From Rhodosalinus halophilus (GTDB lineage: Bacteria; Pseudomonadota; Alphaproteobacteria; Rhodobacterales; Rhodobacteraceae), in NCBI RefSeq assembly GCF_003298775.1, contig NZ_QNTQ01000004.1, positions 124,001 through 188,000 of the forward strand: DNA of 64,000 nucleotides, read 5' to 3'. The notes below the pieces were generated by a model. It was not told where the DNA came from, did not search any database, and was given only the letters and a program-made list of their open reading frames with translations. The position numbers and the translations under genes are program-made. Of the stretch, positions 27,822 to 38,301 are shown one piece after another. Positions within the stretch are counted from its first letter, which is position 1. Each line of letters opens with the position of its first letter.

Positions 27822-28228
27822 CACTGGCCGCCTTCCCTGAGCTGGAGACGCAGCTGCTTTTCCAGCCGGGCGAGGCGGTCGGACGCCGCCTTGAGATCGC
27901 CGCGCAGCTCGCGCATCGAGGCGAGGAGCCGGCCCATTTCCGGCGGCACCTCGGAGACGTCGTCAGGCCCTTCGAGCCCGTCGCCCTCGCCGGTGAGCAA
28001 CCACATGATCGACACGTTGAGGATGCCGGCCATCATCGACAGCTTGTTGGCACGCGGCTCGCTCAAGTCGTCTTCCCAGCCCCGCAGGGTCGAGAGCTTG
28101 ACGCCGAGCCGCCGGGCGAGTTGCGCCTGCGTCATCCCGGCGCGCTCGCGCGCGGCGGCGACACGGTCGCCGAAGGTGGCCGCGTCGGGGCCGTACCAGT
28201 CCACGGGGCCCTGCGTATCCTCGGTCAT
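27821..28228 (-). CDS. XRE-family DNA-binding protein
   Basis: A 135-residue protein with an HTH_3 domain at about residues 20-75: FGDRVAAARERAGMTQAQLA then LGVKLSTLRGWEDDLSEPRA. A helical, probably coiled-coil tail (EMGRLLASMRELRGDLKAAS onward) could mediate oligomerisation. It resembles small conserved regulators of Rhodobacteraceae that precede sdhE. I chose the ATG at 28228 because the HTH is then at the family's usual distance from the N-terminus. The target is unknown. Confidence 0.88.
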   Translation of the reverse strand: MTEDTQGPVDWYGPDAATFGDRVAAARERAGMTQAQLARRLGVKLSTLRGWEDDLSEPRANKLSMMAGILNVSIMWLLTGEGDGLEGPDDVSEVPPEMGRLLASMRELRGDLKAASDRLARLEKQLRLQLREGGQ

Positions 28229-28265
28229 CGGTCTGTCTCTCCCTTCCGCGGCCCAAGCCGCTTGA

Positions 28266-29524
<1,259 letters not shown>

Positions 29525-29525
<1 letters not shown>

Positions 29526-29926
29526 TGGCGGAGCTGCCCGAGCACTACTTTCGCGTCCGCGAGAACGGGGCGCAGGTGTTCCGGGTGGATACCGGCAACC
29601 GCCACCGCCGGATCGAGATGGAGCCCATCGCGGTGGTCAACATCCGCAACGGCGAGATCAAGCCGCAGGGCGGCCGCACGCTGGACGAGGCGGACATGCA
29701 GGCGATCCGCGACTGGATGGCCGAGCGCAAGGCCGTGCTGGCGGCGCGCGACATCGACGACATCTTCCGCGCCATAGACCACCTGAACCTCACCGCCCAA
29801 TGGGCGCAGAGCCGCGCCACCGACGCGCAGCTCGAAGAGGTCACCGACGCCCTGCTGCTGGCGATGCACGATCTGCGCACGGTCCTCGTCCGCAAGAAGT
29901 CCGAGCGGCTCGCGGAGAAGGACTAG
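29525..29926 (+). CDS. Conserved hypothetical protein coupled to aminotransferase
   Basis: A 133-residue soluble protein that I do not recognise by function. The first half (HYFRVRENGAQVFRVDTGNR and PIAVVNIRNGEIKPQGG) looks like a small beta-rich domain. The second half is helical, with DEADMQAIRDWMAER and a Lys/Glu-rich tail. The ATG overlaps the aminotransferase stop (TGATG), so it is translationally coupled to it. It ends tail-to-tail with the MATE gene, overlapping by 4 bases. Confidence 0.8.
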
Positions 29927-31308
29927 GTCTGCGGCGCGGCCGGCGCCTCGCCGGCGCGCAGCCGCGGCACCGACCGGCCCCAGAAGCGCGCGGTCATCAG
30001 GACGCCCGCGCAGGCCAGCCCGAGCGTTAGCCCGAGCCAGACGCCGGCGCCGCCCCAGTCCAGCACGAAGCCCAGCACCAGCGCGGCGGGAATGCCCACG
30101 CCCCAGTAGCTGACCGCGGCCATGATCATCGGCACGGTGGTATCGCGCACACCGCGCAACAGGCCCAGCGCCATGACCTGCGCCGCGTCCACGAGTTGAA
30201 AGAGCGCCGCGATCGCCAGCAGCAGCGCGCCCAGCGCCATGATCTCCGCCCGCGCCGGCTCGGCCGGGTCGAGGAAGAGCGCATAGAGCGGCCCCGGCGC
30301 GGTCAGGAAGAGCACGACCGTGAGCGCAACGGCAATCCCGCTCAGCGCGAGCGCGGCGCGCGCGCCGCGTGCCAGATGCTCGGCGTCGCGCAAGCCGTAG
30401 GCGTTGCCGGCGCGGATGGTCGCCGCGTTCGACAGGCCCACGTGCACCATGAAGGTCGCCGAGGAGATCTGCAGCGCGATGCCATGCGCGGCGAGCGGGA
30501 TCGTCCCCAGCCAGCCCATCATCACCGAGGAAAAGGAGAAGAGCGCCACCTCGGCCAGATTGGTGATCCCGATGGCGGCCCCCATGCGGGCGACCTGCCG
30601 GAACACCTCCCAGTCGGGCCGCCAGAGCCGGGCGAAGAGCCGGTGCTCGGGCAGCACGGCGACCGCGTAGGCCGCCGAGAAGACGAGCGAGAGCGCATTG
30701 GTCGAGACCGAGGCGACGGCCGCGCCCCTGAGCCCCAGTTCAGGCGCCCCCCAGTTGCCGAAGATCAGCGCGTAGTTGAAGGCCGCGTTCGCCACCGCCG
30801 CGGCCACGGTGATCCACAGCACGACCTGCGTGCGCCCGAGCGCCGCGAGATAGGACTTGAGCACCATCACGAGCAGTGCGGGCAGGATCCCCGGCCCCGC
30901 GATGCGCAGATAGTCCTGCGCCTCGGCCGAGAGCTCCGGCGCCTGGCCCATGAGGCGCAGGAGCGGCGCCGAGAACCAGAAGAGCGGCAGCGAGGCCAGC
31001 GCGAAGAGCACCGACAGCCACAGCCCCATGCGCGTGACCCGCCGGACCGCCGTCTCGTCCGCCTCGGCGTCGGCCGAGGCCACCAGCGGCATGACCGCCC
31101 AGGCGATGCCCGCGCCCATGATCCACAGCGTGAACCAGATCGCCGTGGCCAGCGTCAGCGCCGCCAGCCCGGCCACCGAGTGCCAGCCCATCATCACCGT
31201 GTCGGTGAGATGGATGGCGAACTGCGCCAGATGCCCGCCGACCAGCGGCAGCCCCAGCACAAGCACGGCGCGGATGTGTGCGGGATATGTCATGCGGGGG
31301 GCGACCAT
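29923..31308 (-). CDS. MATE-family multidrug exporter (NorM-like)
   Basis: A 461-residue inner-membrane protein with about 12 hydrophobic segments in the two-bundle MATE pattern. Landmarks are GLPLVGGHLAQFAIHLTDTV in the first helices, GLRGAAVASVSTNALSLVFS mid-protein and GLLRGVRDTTVPMIMAAVSY in the second bundle. The family exports cationic drugs or metabolites in exchange for Na+ or H+. The start may be ATG 31308 or an ATG five codons later (MTYPAH). There is no evidence for the substrate. The 212 bases upstream to the NicO gene show no gene. Confidence 0.92.
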   Translation of the reverse strand: MVAPRMTYPAHIRAVLVLGLPLVGGHLAQFAIHLTDTVMMGWHSVAGLAALTLATAIWFTLWIMGAGIAWAVMPLVASADAEADETAVRRVTRMGLWLSVLFALASLPLFWFSAPLLRLMGQAPELSAEAQDYLRIAGPGILPALLVMVLKSYLAALGRTQVVLWITVAAAVANAAFNYALIFGNWGAPELGLRGAAVASVSTNALSLVFSAAYAVAVLPEHRLFARLWRPDWEVFRQVARMGAAIGITNLAEVALFSFSSVMMGWLGTIPLAAHGIALQISSATFMVHVGLSNAATIRAGNAYGLRDAEHLARGARAALALSGIAVALTVVLFLTAPGPLYALFLDPAEPARAEIMALGALLLAIAALFQLVDAAQVMALGLLRGVRDTTVPMIMAAVSYWGVGIPAALVLGFVLDWGGAGVWLGLTLGLACAGVLMTARFWGRSVPRLRAGEAPAAPQT

Positions 31309-31520
31309 GCCCGCGCTCTACGCCCGCCCCTGCGGCCCCGCAAGGCCCGGCCCTGCGTGACGAGGCCCGCCAGGACTGCAGGCCCCTGCTGCCCCCGGCG
31401 CCGACCGCCGTCGCGGCAGGTCGTCGGACCGTCGGCGCCGGGGCGGCGCATGCTTTCAATGGTCCCCAAATACCCATTGCCCCGACATACCAGGCCGCGC
31501 AGACGCCGGGGCGGTTGCGT

Positions 31521-32420
31521 TCAGATCAATCGCAGCGCCATCTGCCAGGACAGCGCCGCGATCAGGGCCCCTGCGCTCACTTCCAGCAGCGGCAGCGCGC
31601 GCGCCAGCGTGCGGCTTTCCGAGAGCTGCGCGAGCGCCCCCTCGCGCGCGGTGACCGAGACGAGCGCGACGGCCACGGTCACGCTCGCCGTGCCCAGCGC
31701 CATCGCGGCGACGCCGGCAATCCCCTGCCAGACGAGATCCATCCGCCAGGTGAGCACCAAAAGGAACAGCGCGCCCGTGCAGGGCCGCAGCGCGACGGCG
31801 CCGATCAGCGCGGCGGCGTCGCGCCAGCCCGTCACGCGGGCGGCCTCCTCCGGCGTCGGGCCGTGACTGTGCCCGCAGCAGGCGTCATGGTCGTGCGTGT
31901 GGCCGGAAGCCAGAGCCGGGGCGGGCCGCCTCCGCCAGAGTTTCCGCGCGCCCCGCAGCACGAGCCAGGCGCCGATCGCCCCCACCGCGGCATAGGAGAG
32001 CGGCGCGAGCCAGGCCTCGGCCGCGTCCGTCAGCTGCACGCGCGTCAGCCCGAAGGCCCAGACGCCGCCGTAGACCAGCGCCACCGCACTCGCCCCCTGC
32101 GCGAGGCTCGAGGCCACCGCCAGCCCCGACAGCCGCAGCGCGGGCACCCGCGTGCCCGCGCCGTATCCCCCGATGAGCAGTTTCCCGTGCCCGGGCCCTG
32201 CCGCGTGGAAAAAGCCATAGGCGAAGCAGACCCCCCAGAGCGCAGCCAGCGCACCGGGCTCGCCCGCGCGCAGGCTGCGCAGCGCCCCCGCCATCGCCTG
32301 TTGCGCGGCCTGCTGGCCCTCGGCCGCGCGGCGCGCCACGTCCTCGGCGCCGCCCAGAAGCCAGAGCCAGGCCGCGAGCGCCGCGACCACGGCGAGACCG
32401 ATCAGGAGGAGGGTCCGCAT
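31521..32420 (-). CDS. NicO/RcnA-type nickel-cobalt transporter
   Basis: A 299-residue membrane protein of the NicO family. The hallmark HAAGPGHGK is at residues 72-80 in a transmembrane helix, a cytoplasmic metal-binding loop [14 protein letters not shown] is at about 174-186, and [12 protein letters not shown] lies in a later helix. The family moves Ni2+ or Co2+, either as exporter or importer. The start at 32420 overlaps the 3' end of the DUF1007 gene by 19 bases, indicating co-expression. DUF1007 plus NicO is a recurrent pair and probably forms one metal-transport unit. Confidence 0.9.
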   Translation of the reverse strand: MRTLLLIGLAVVAALAAWLWLLGGAEDVARRAAEGQQAAQQAMAGALRSLRAGEPGALAALWGVCFAYGFFHAAGPGHGKLLIGGYGAGTRVPALRLSGLAVASSLAQGASAVALVYGGVWAFGLTRVQLTDAAEAWLAPLSYAAVGAIGAWLVLRGARKLWRRRPAPALASGHTHDHDACCGHSHGPTPEEAARVTGWRDAAALIGAVALRPCTGALFLLVLTWRMDLVWQGIAGVAAMALGTASVTVAVALVSVTAREGALAQLSESRTLARALPLLEVSAGALIAALSWQMALRLI

Positions 32421-33034
32421 GCGATCCGCGCCTTGTCGGCGTAGAGGTGTCCCACCTCCATCACCTCGAAGGTCATCTCGTCCACTTCGCCCACCATTTC
32501 CTGAACCTTGCGCCCGGCGGCCTCGACATCGGCCGGCTCGATCGGCGCGCGGCACCGGTCGGGCAACTGAACGTCCTTGAGCGTGTAGGCGACGAAGAAG
32601 GTGGGATCGTAGGTTTCGATCACCGTGCCCTCGGCCGGAAAGGGCGCGACCTCGCGCCTGTGGCTCGCCACGATCCTCGCGTTCTTCACCGCGATGCCGG
32701 TGGCCTCGGGAAGGCCGATCTCGGCCGTGCGCCCGCCGTTCTTCAGATAGACGTCGCCCTCGAAATCCTCCGGCCAGATCTCGAGGTCGAAGCCGCGCAG
32801 TTCGGCGAGTTCGGCTTCGGTCAGCTTAGCGTCCCCATCGGGGTCGAGGCCCCGATCCTCGAGGATCAGAAGCGTCGAGAAGTCGTCATAGGTCCAGGTG
32901 ACCTCGATCGCCGTGATCCGCCCCTCGCCGTCGATCTCGAGACGCAGGTCGGTATCGACGAACATGTGCGGATGGGTCGCGCCCGCCAGAGGCGCGAGCG
33001 TCAGGGCGACCACGGTCAGGGCACGACGGAACAT
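32402..33034 (-). CDS. DUF1007 family periplasmic protein
   Basis: A 210-residue secreted protein. The signal peptide (about 1-19) ends before [20 protein letters not shown], the typical DUF1007 N-terminus with HPH near the mature end. Then come the acidic [20 protein letters not shown] (an EF-hand-like Asp-rich stretch), [15 protein letters not shown] and a terminal Cys (ARIACGPSS). The HPH motif at the mature N-terminus suggests metal binding. It is encoded just ahead of the NicO transporter, with overlapping ends, and may deliver or sense the metal in the periplasm. Function is not established. Confidence 0.87.
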   Translation of the reverse strand: MFRRALTVVALTLAPLAGATHPHMFVDTDLRLEIDGEGRITAIEVTWTYDDFSTLLILEDRGLDPDGDAKLTEAELAELRGFDLEIWPEDFEGDVYLKNGGRTAEIGLPEATGIAVKNARIVASHRREVAPFPAEGTVIETYDPTFFVAYTLKDVQLPDRCRAPIEPADVEAAGRKVQEMVGEVDEMTFEVMEVGHLYADKARIACGPSS

Positions 33035-33105
33035 GCGCGGGAAGGTATTCGCGGCGCGGCGCCGCGACAAGCCGTGGCCTGCCCGCCGTCGGCGGGCTCC
33101 CGCCG

Positions 33106-34035
33106 TCACGCGCGCCGCGCCTCGGGATGGAGCGCCCGGCCGAGGATGTGCTCGGCGCGGTGGATGACCTGATCCGCGCGGCCGACGATCAGCGGATCGG
33201 GCGCGCGCACGATGCGCGCATCCTTTCCCGGATAGTCGAGCGAGGCGAGGAAATGACGCATCGCGTTGAGCCGCGCGCGCTTCTTGTCGTCGGACTTCAC
33301 CACCGTCCAGGGCGCGTCGGCGGTGTCGGTGTAGAAGAACATCGCCTCCTTCGCCTCGGTGTAATCGTCCCACTTGTCGAGGCTCGCCTTGTCGATCGGC
33401 GAGAGCTTCCACCGCTTGAGCGGATCGGTCGCGCGCGCCTCGAAGCGGCGGCGCTGCTCCTCGCGCGTGACGGAGAACCAGTATTTGTAGAGCCGGATGC
33501 CGGAGCGCACGAGCATCCGCTCGAGCTCGGGCGTCTGGCGCATGAACTCGAGATAATCGTGCGGCTCGCAGAAGCCCATGACGCGCTCGACGCCCGCGCG
33601 GTTGTACCAGGAGCGATCGTAGAACACCATTTCGCCCACGGTCGGCAGCTCCTGCACGTAGCGCTGGAAATACCACTGGCCCTTCTCTTCCCAGGTGGGC
33701 TTGTTCAGCGCGACGACCCGCGCCTGCCGCGGATTGAGATGCTCGGTGAAGCGCTTGATCGTCCCGCCCTTGCCGGCCGCATCGCGCCCCTCGAAGAGCA
33801 GCACGAACTTCTGCTCCGTCTCCTGCGCCCAGAGCTGGACTTTCAGAAGCTCGGCTTGCAGCTTCGCCTTCTGCCGCTCGTAGCTGCGCCGCGACATGCG
33901 GTCGGCGTAAGGGTACTCACCGGTTTCGAAAGCGTGGCGCACCGCGTCCGGTGTGGGTTTCGGCACCGCCGCCGAGGAAGGCGTGGCGGGCGCCTCGGCG
34001 AGCGGGGCGGAAAGAGCGATCGACTCGTCGGACAT
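33106..34035 (-). CDS. ppk2: Polyphosphate kinase 2
   Basis: A 309-residue class I PPK2. Walker A FEGRDAAGKGGTIKR spans about residues 81-95, the lid/Walker B FYDRSWYNRAGVERVMGF starts at 138, and WKLSPIDKASLDKWDDY is the usual C-terminal segment. It transfers phosphate between polyphosphate and nucleoside di- or monophosphates (one-domain type, mostly ADP or GDP). The ATG at 34035 gives an N-terminal low-complexity Ala/Pro stretch of about 30 residues before homology begins. It is divergent from parE with about 158 bases between. Confidence 0.95.
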   Translation of the reverse strand: MSDESIALSAPLAEAPATPSSAAVPKPTPDAVRHAFETGEYPYADRMSRRSYERQKAKLQAELLKVQLWAQETEQKFVLLFEGRDAAGKGGTIKRFTEHLNPRQARVVALNKPTWEEKGQWYFQRYVQELPTVGEMVFYDRSWYNRAGVERVMGFCEPHDYLEFMRQTPELERMLVRSGIRLYKYWFSVTREEQRRRFEARATDPLKRWKLSPIDKASLDKWDDYTEAKEAMFFYTDTADAPWTVVKSDDKKRARLNAMRHFLASLDYPGKDARIVRAPDPLIVGRADQVIHRAEHILGRALHPEARRA

Positions 34036-34193
34036 CGGATGAACTCCCTGGGTGCAAATTACAATCATTTTAACCCATTTGCCGCAGCGGCGCCTTGAGG
34101 CAGGTCAAGCGCCCGCGCACCGCTTTCCCCGGTTCGAGCGCTCTGCCATACTGCGGCGCAATCCGAGCAGACCCAACAAGGGCAGGACAGGCG

Positions 34194-36152
34194 ATGGCCG
34201 ACGATCTTCTGAGCGGCGCCGGCGGCGGCGATTACGACGCTTCCTCCATCGAGGTGCTGGAGGGGCTGGAGCCGGTGCGCAAGCGCCCCGGCATGTACAT
34301 CGGCGGCACCGACGAGCGCGCCCTGCACCATCTGGTGGCCGAGGTGCTCGACAACGCGATGGACGAGGCGGTGGCGGGCCACGCCAACCGCATCGAGCTG
34401 GAACTCCACGCGGACGGCGCCGCGACGATCCGCGACAACGGGCGCGGCATCCCGGTGGACCGGCACCCGAAGTTCCCCGGGAAATCGGCGCTGGAGGTGA
34501 TCCTCTGCACCCTGCACGCGGGCGGCAAGTTCTCGGGCAAGGCCTATCAGACCAGCGGCGGCCTGCACGGCGTGGGCGCCTCGGTGGTCAACGCGCTCTC
34601 GGACTCGATGGTCGTGCAGGTGGCGCGCAACAAGGTGCTTTACGAACAGCGCTTCGCCCGCGGCAAGCCGCTGGGCCCGGTCGAGGAGGTGGGCGCCGCC
34701 CCCAACCGGCGCGGCACCACCGTCACCTTCCACCCCGATGCCGAGATCTTCGGCAGCCAGCAGCTCAAGCCCGCGCGGCTCTTCAAGCTCGCGCGGTCCA
34801 AGGCCTATCTCTTCTCCGGCGTCGAGATTCGCTGGAAGTCCGCCGTGGACGACGGCGAGACCCCGGCCGAGGCCAGTTTTCACTTCCCCGGCGGGCTGGC
34901 CGATTACCTCGCCGAACGGCTCGGAGGCGCCACCACCTACGCCGAGCGTCCCTTCGCCGGCACGGTGGATTTCCAGAGCCGGTTCAACACGCCGGGCAAG
35001 GTGGAATGGGCGATCAACTGGACGCCCGCCCGGGACGGCTTCACCCAGTCCTACTGCAACACCGTGCCCACGCCCGAGGGCGGCACGCACGAACAGGGCT
35101 TCTGGGCGGCGATCCTGAAGGGCATCCGCGCCTACGGCGAGCTCGCAGGCAACAAGAAAGCCCAGCAGATCACCCGCGAGGATCTGACGGGCGGGGGCTG
35201 CGCGCTGGTCTCCTGCTTCATCCGCGAGCCGGAGTTCGTGGGTCAGACCAAGGACCGGCTCGCCACGGCAGAGGCGGCGAAACTGGTCGAAAGCGCGGTG
35301 CGCGACCATTTCGACAACTGGCTCGCCGCGGACACGAAGAGCGCGGGCGCGATCCTCGACTTCCTCGTGCTGCGCGCCGAGGAGCGGCTGCGCCGCAAGC
35401 AGGAGAAGGAGACGGCGCGCAAGTCCGCGACCCGCAAGCTGCGCCTGCCCGGCAAGCTTGTGGACTGCACCGTAGCGGCCCGCGAAGGCACCGAGATCTT
35501 CATCGTGGAGGGCGACAGCGCGGGCGGCTCGGCCAAGGCCGCGCGCGACCGGCGCACGCAGGCGCTTCTGCCGCTCCGGGGCAAGATCCTGAACGTGCTC
35601 GGCGCGGCCTCCTCCAAGCTGGGCCAGAACGCCGAGATCAACGACCTCTCCCAGGCGCTGGGCGTGGGCCTGGGCACGAAGTTCCGCCTCGACGACCTGC
35701 GCTACGAGAAGGTCATCATCATGACCGACGCGGACGTGGACGGCGCGCATATCGCGGCGCTGCTGATGACCTTCTTCTTCACGCAGATGCGGCCGCTGAT
35801 CGACGGCGGGCACCTCTACCTCGCCTGCCCCCCGCTCTACCGGCTCACGCAGGGGGCGAAACGGGTCTATGCGCTGGACGAGGCCGAGCGCGAGGACTGG
35901 ATGCGCAAGGGCCTGGGCGGCAAGGGCAAGATCGAGGTCAGCCGCTTCAAGGGCCTGGGCGAGATGGACGCCAAGGACCTGAAGGAAACCACGATGGACC
36001 CCGCCTCCCGCCGGCTGATCCGCGTGACCATCGACGAGGACGAGCCGGGCGAGACCGGCGACCTGGTCGAGCGGCTGATGGGCAAGAAGCCGGAACTGCG
36101 GTTCCAGTACATCTCGGAGAATGCGCGGTTCGTGGAGGAGCTGGACGTGTGA
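34194..36152 (+). CDS. parE: DNA topoisomerase IV subunit B
   Basis: A 652-residue type II topoisomerase ATPase subunit. GHKL motifs are EVLDNAMDEAVAGHA, DNGRGIPVD and GLHGVGASVVNALS. The TOPRIM motifs are EGDSAGGSAK (E439) and DADVDGAH (about 512-519). The C-terminal RFKGLGEMDAKDLKETTMDP is the conserved tail. The length and lack of an insertion favour ParE over GyrB. With ParC it decatenates daughter chromosomes. The chosen ATG at 34194 is followed by an acidic linker and then IEVLEGLEPVRKRPGMYIGG. Confidence 0.94.
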   Translation: MADDLLSGAGGGDYDASSIEVLEGLEPVRKRPGMYIGGTDERALHHLVAEVLDNAMDEAVAGHANRIELELHADGAATIRDNGRGIPVDRHPKFPGKSALEVILCTLHAGGKFSGKAYQTSGGLHGVGASVVNALSDSMVVQVARNKVLYEQRFARGKPLGPVEEVGAAPNRRGTTVTFHPDAEIFGSQQLKPARLFKLARSKAYLFSGVEIRWKSAVDDGETPAEASFHFPGGLADYLAERLGGATTYAERPFAGTVDFQSRFNTPGKVEWAINWTPARDGFTQSYCNTVPTPEGGTHEQGFWAAILKGIRAYGELAGNKKAQQITREDLTGGGCALVSCFIREPEFVGQTKDRLATAEAAKLVESAVRDHFDNWLAADTKSAGAILDFLVLRAEERLRRKQEKETARKSATRKLRLPGKLVDCTVAAREGTEIFIVEGDSAGGSAKAARDRRTQALLPLRGKILNVLGAASSKLGQNAEINDLSQALGVGLGTKFRLDDLRYEKVIIMTDADVDGAHIAALLMTFFFTQMRPLIDGGHLYLACPPLYRLTQGAKRVYALDEAEREDWMRKGLGGKGKIEVSRFKGLGEMDAKDLKETTMDPASRRLIRVTIDEDEPGETGDLVERLMGKKPELRFQYISENARFVEELDV

Positions 36153-36158
36153 TGCCGC

Positions 36159-36187
36159 GTAGGGTGCGTGCTCAGCACGCACCCTAC
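36159..36187. terminator. 13-bp palindrome, bidirectional terminator or dispersed repeat
   Basis: GTAGGGTGCGTGC and GCACGCACCCTAC are perfectly complementary around a TCA loop, 6 bases after parE and between convergent genes. Closely similar palindromes are dispersed in many proteobacterial genomes, so this may be a repeat copy acting as a terminator. Confidence 0.65.
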
Positions 36188-36245
36188 ATCAGCGTGAAGC
36201 GCAGGTCGGCCGCGGCGTCCTCTTCGCGCGGCACGATTCCCAGCA

Positions 36246-37706
36246 TCACGCCCTCGGCGCGAAAGACGCGGCGCTCGCCGCGAAGTCCTGCACGGTGAAG
36301 CCGTCGGGCAGGATCTCGATGTCCCACGGCGGGCCGTCCGGGCAGCGGGGCAGGCGGTTGGCCGCCAGCGCCTCGAAGACCGGCGCGGGATCGCCCGGAA
36401 AGCGCACGACCCGCGCCTCTCCGTGGCGCAGGATGGCGAGAAACGCACTGTCATAGTCGAGCAGCGCCAAGGCAAGCGCGTCGTCTTCGCCCTCCGACCG
36501 CAGCCAGTCCGCGAAGGACGCCGCCTCCAGCGGCGCATAGAGCCGTGGCGGTCGGTCGGTGAAGAAGCGCTCGAGGCGCGCGGTCATCCCGGCGCCGTCG
36601 CGCAGCAGAAGATAGCGGATGGTCCGGGGAAGCGTCCGCACCAGCATCGAGCCGCGGAAGCTCCGCGCGAGTGCGGCGTAGAGATGAAGCGCCGGGGCGT
36701 CCTCCGCCCAGCCGTGCCGCTCGGGCCGGTCCTGCCAGACCGCGTCGGTCAGCCCCTCCTCCCATGCCTCGGGGGCGGTCGGGGGCACCTCTGGATGCCG
36801 GGCTGCGGAGCATATCGGCGGCGCGTCTGAACGCGCGCGCCCCGCGCCCTCCCAGAGATCGCGCAGGCTGTCCACGATCCGGTCGAATTCGCCGGGCGCC
36901 AGATCGTCCAGAAAGCTGTCGTAGATCTCGAAGTTCAGCGCCCCGAGATCGGGAAGGCTGCCGAGGATTTCGGCCGCGCGGTCGGCCAGCGCCGCCGGCA
37001 TCGGACCCGAATGCGAATCGAGCCAGAAGCCGTCCCGCGCCTCGCCGCCGGCCAGATGCACTTCCCAGACCCGATCGAGCGGCACCCGCGCGAGCACCTC
37101 GTCCATCGGCACGCGACCGTTGACCTCGTTGCACCACAGATTGTGCAGATCGAGCAGCAGGCCGCAGTCTGCCTCCTCCGCCACCGCCGCGAGAAAGTCG
37201 CCGTCGTGCATCTCGAAGGGTTTGCGGCGCAGATACGCCACGCCGGTCTCCACGGCCACCGGCCGGCCCACGCCTTCGGCGAAGGCGCGTATGTTGGCGG
37301 CGGCCTGCGCCACGCCCGCCTCGGTCTGCACGGGCGGCAGGAGAAAGCCCGCGGCACGGTGCGGGGTGCCCGCGACACTGAGATGTTCGCTGACCCAGGG
37401 ACTGCCGAGCCGCTCGGCCGTGGCGCGGATAAGGCGCATCTGCGCCGGTTCGGGCGCGCGCGTGCCGCCCAGCGGCATCCCCACCGAGTGCACGAGCTTC
37501 GCCCCCGGCAGCGCCGCGATCATCTCGATCCCCGGCGTGAACTCGAAGAACGGGCCGGCGAAGGGGTCGTCGGCGATCCAGAGGGTCTGCGGCTCGACCT
37601 CGAGAAGGTCGAGAGCATCCGGCCGGCGCTCCAGAAAGGGCCGGAGCGCCGGGGCAAAGACCATGCCCACCCCAAGACGGGGCGGGCGGAACGAGGCGTC
37701 AGCCAA
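36246..37706 (-). CDS. MNIO (DUF692) oxidase with fused C-terminal domain
   Basis: A 486-residue protein. Residues 1-285 are a TIM barrel of the multinuclear non-heme iron-dependent oxidase family (DUF692, MbnB/TglH-like). Candidate metal ligands are H73 (LVHSVG), E107/H108 (SEHLS), E153 (VETGVAYL), D186 and H188 (LDLHNLWCNEVN), H217 (EVHLAGGE), D230/H232 (LDSHSG) and E260 (NFEIYDS). Residues 290-486 form a second domain, with ERFFTDRPPRLYAPLEAASF and LALLDYDSAFLAIL, reminiscent of the separate partner proteins of MNIO enzymes, here fused. The start is TTG at 37706 because the next ATG would delete the first barrel strand. It overlaps the 145-residue Cys-containing protein gene by 8 bases. 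MNIO enzymes oxidatively modify Cys or other residues of a peptide or protein. Confidence 0.88.
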   Translation of the reverse strand: MADASFRPPRLGVGMVFAPALRPFLERRPDALDLLEVEPQTLWIADDPFAGPFFEFTPGIEMIAALPGAKLVHSVGMPLGGTRAPEPAQMRLIRATAERLGSPWVSEHLSVAGTPHRAAGFLLPPVQTEAGVAQAAANIRAFAEGVGRPVAVETGVAYLRRKPFEMHDGDFLAAVAEEADCGLLLDLHNLWCNEVNGRVPMDEVLARVPLDRVWEVHLAGGEARDGFWLDSHSGPMPAALADRAAEILGSLPDLGALNFEIYDSFLDDLAPGEFDRIVDSLRDLWEGAGRARSDAPPICSAARHPEVPPTAPEAWEEGLTDAVWQDRPERHGWAEDAPALHLYAALARSFRGSMLVRTLPRTIRYLLLRDGAGMTARLERFFTDRPPRLYAPLEAASFADWLRSEGEDDALALALLDYDSAFLAILRHGEARVVRFPGDPAPVFEALAANRLPRCPDGPPWDIEILPDGFTVQDFAASAASFAPRA

Positions 37707-38136
37707 AGGTGGCGACCTCCTCGCGGAGGTCGAGCCGCTCGTCCATCACGAGAATGCGCTCCATCTCGAAGAACATGTCGCAGCCGGTCGCGCAGGCCGG
37801 ATGCCCCGAGAGTTCGGCGATCCTGTCGATGAGGTCATGGACGGCCTCGATCTCTGCGACGGCTTCGGGCCTGACGCCCACCCGCACCGCGCGCGGCGCC
37901 TGCTCGGCCACCGCGAGACGCGCGACAGGCCCGAGGCGCGCCGTCTCCTTGAATTTCTCCGACAGAACGAGATGGCGCTGAAGCTCGAACCGGATGTCGT
38001 GACCCGAGCAGCAGGCCGGACAACCGAGCCGGTCGAGCACGCTGCCCACGGCCTTCTTGAGGCTGCCGATGTCGGCGGCGACGGAGGCTGGCAGCGACAC
38101 GCGGACAGCCTTGGCGGCAACGGAATCATCTTTCAT
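37699..38136 (-). CDS. Duplicated Cys-containing protein, putative MNIO substrate
   Basis: A 145-residue cytoplasmic protein built from two copies of a roughly 50-residue unit (about 11-60 and 84-133). Each copy starts VRV, has a helix, then the shared core G-x-P-A-C-x-[ST]-G-x-D-x-x-F-E. Copy 1 reads GCPACCSGHDIRFE (38-51, with Cys39, Cys42, Cys43); copy 2 reads GHPACATGCDMFFE (111-124, with Cys115, Cys119). Both end in LVLSE/LVMDE. There is no signal peptide. The gene overlaps the MNIO gene by 8 bases, which makes it the likely partner or substrate. It could be a modified metal-binding protein or a RiPP-like precursor; it is larger than most precursors. I do not know a characterised member. 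Confidence 0.8.
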   Translation of the reverse strand: MKDDSVAAKAVRVSLPASVAADIGSLKKAVGSVLDRLGCPACCSGHDIRFELQRHLVLSEKFKETARLGPVARLAVAEQAPRAVRVGVRPEAVAEIEAVHDLIDRIAELSGHPACATGCDMFFEMERILVMDERLDLREEVATFG

Positions 38137-38301
38137 GACAAGTCTCCTCGAAGAGGCGGAAATTGCCCCTGCGGAAACTCTATCAAAGGTTGTGATTCAC
38201 GAAAGCCGCACCCGACAAGGGTGAGCGGGAATCAGCCGACGCGCGGCGGCCGCGCCGCCTGACGCAGGGTTCGGCACAAACCTCAACCGGCCTGCGCGCC
38301 C

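Noticed and set aside
30196-31866. Long open frames opposite the MATE and NicO genes
   Set aside because: They are Arg/Gly/Pro-rich translations of the opposite strand of clear membrane-protein genes, a normal effect of high G+C.
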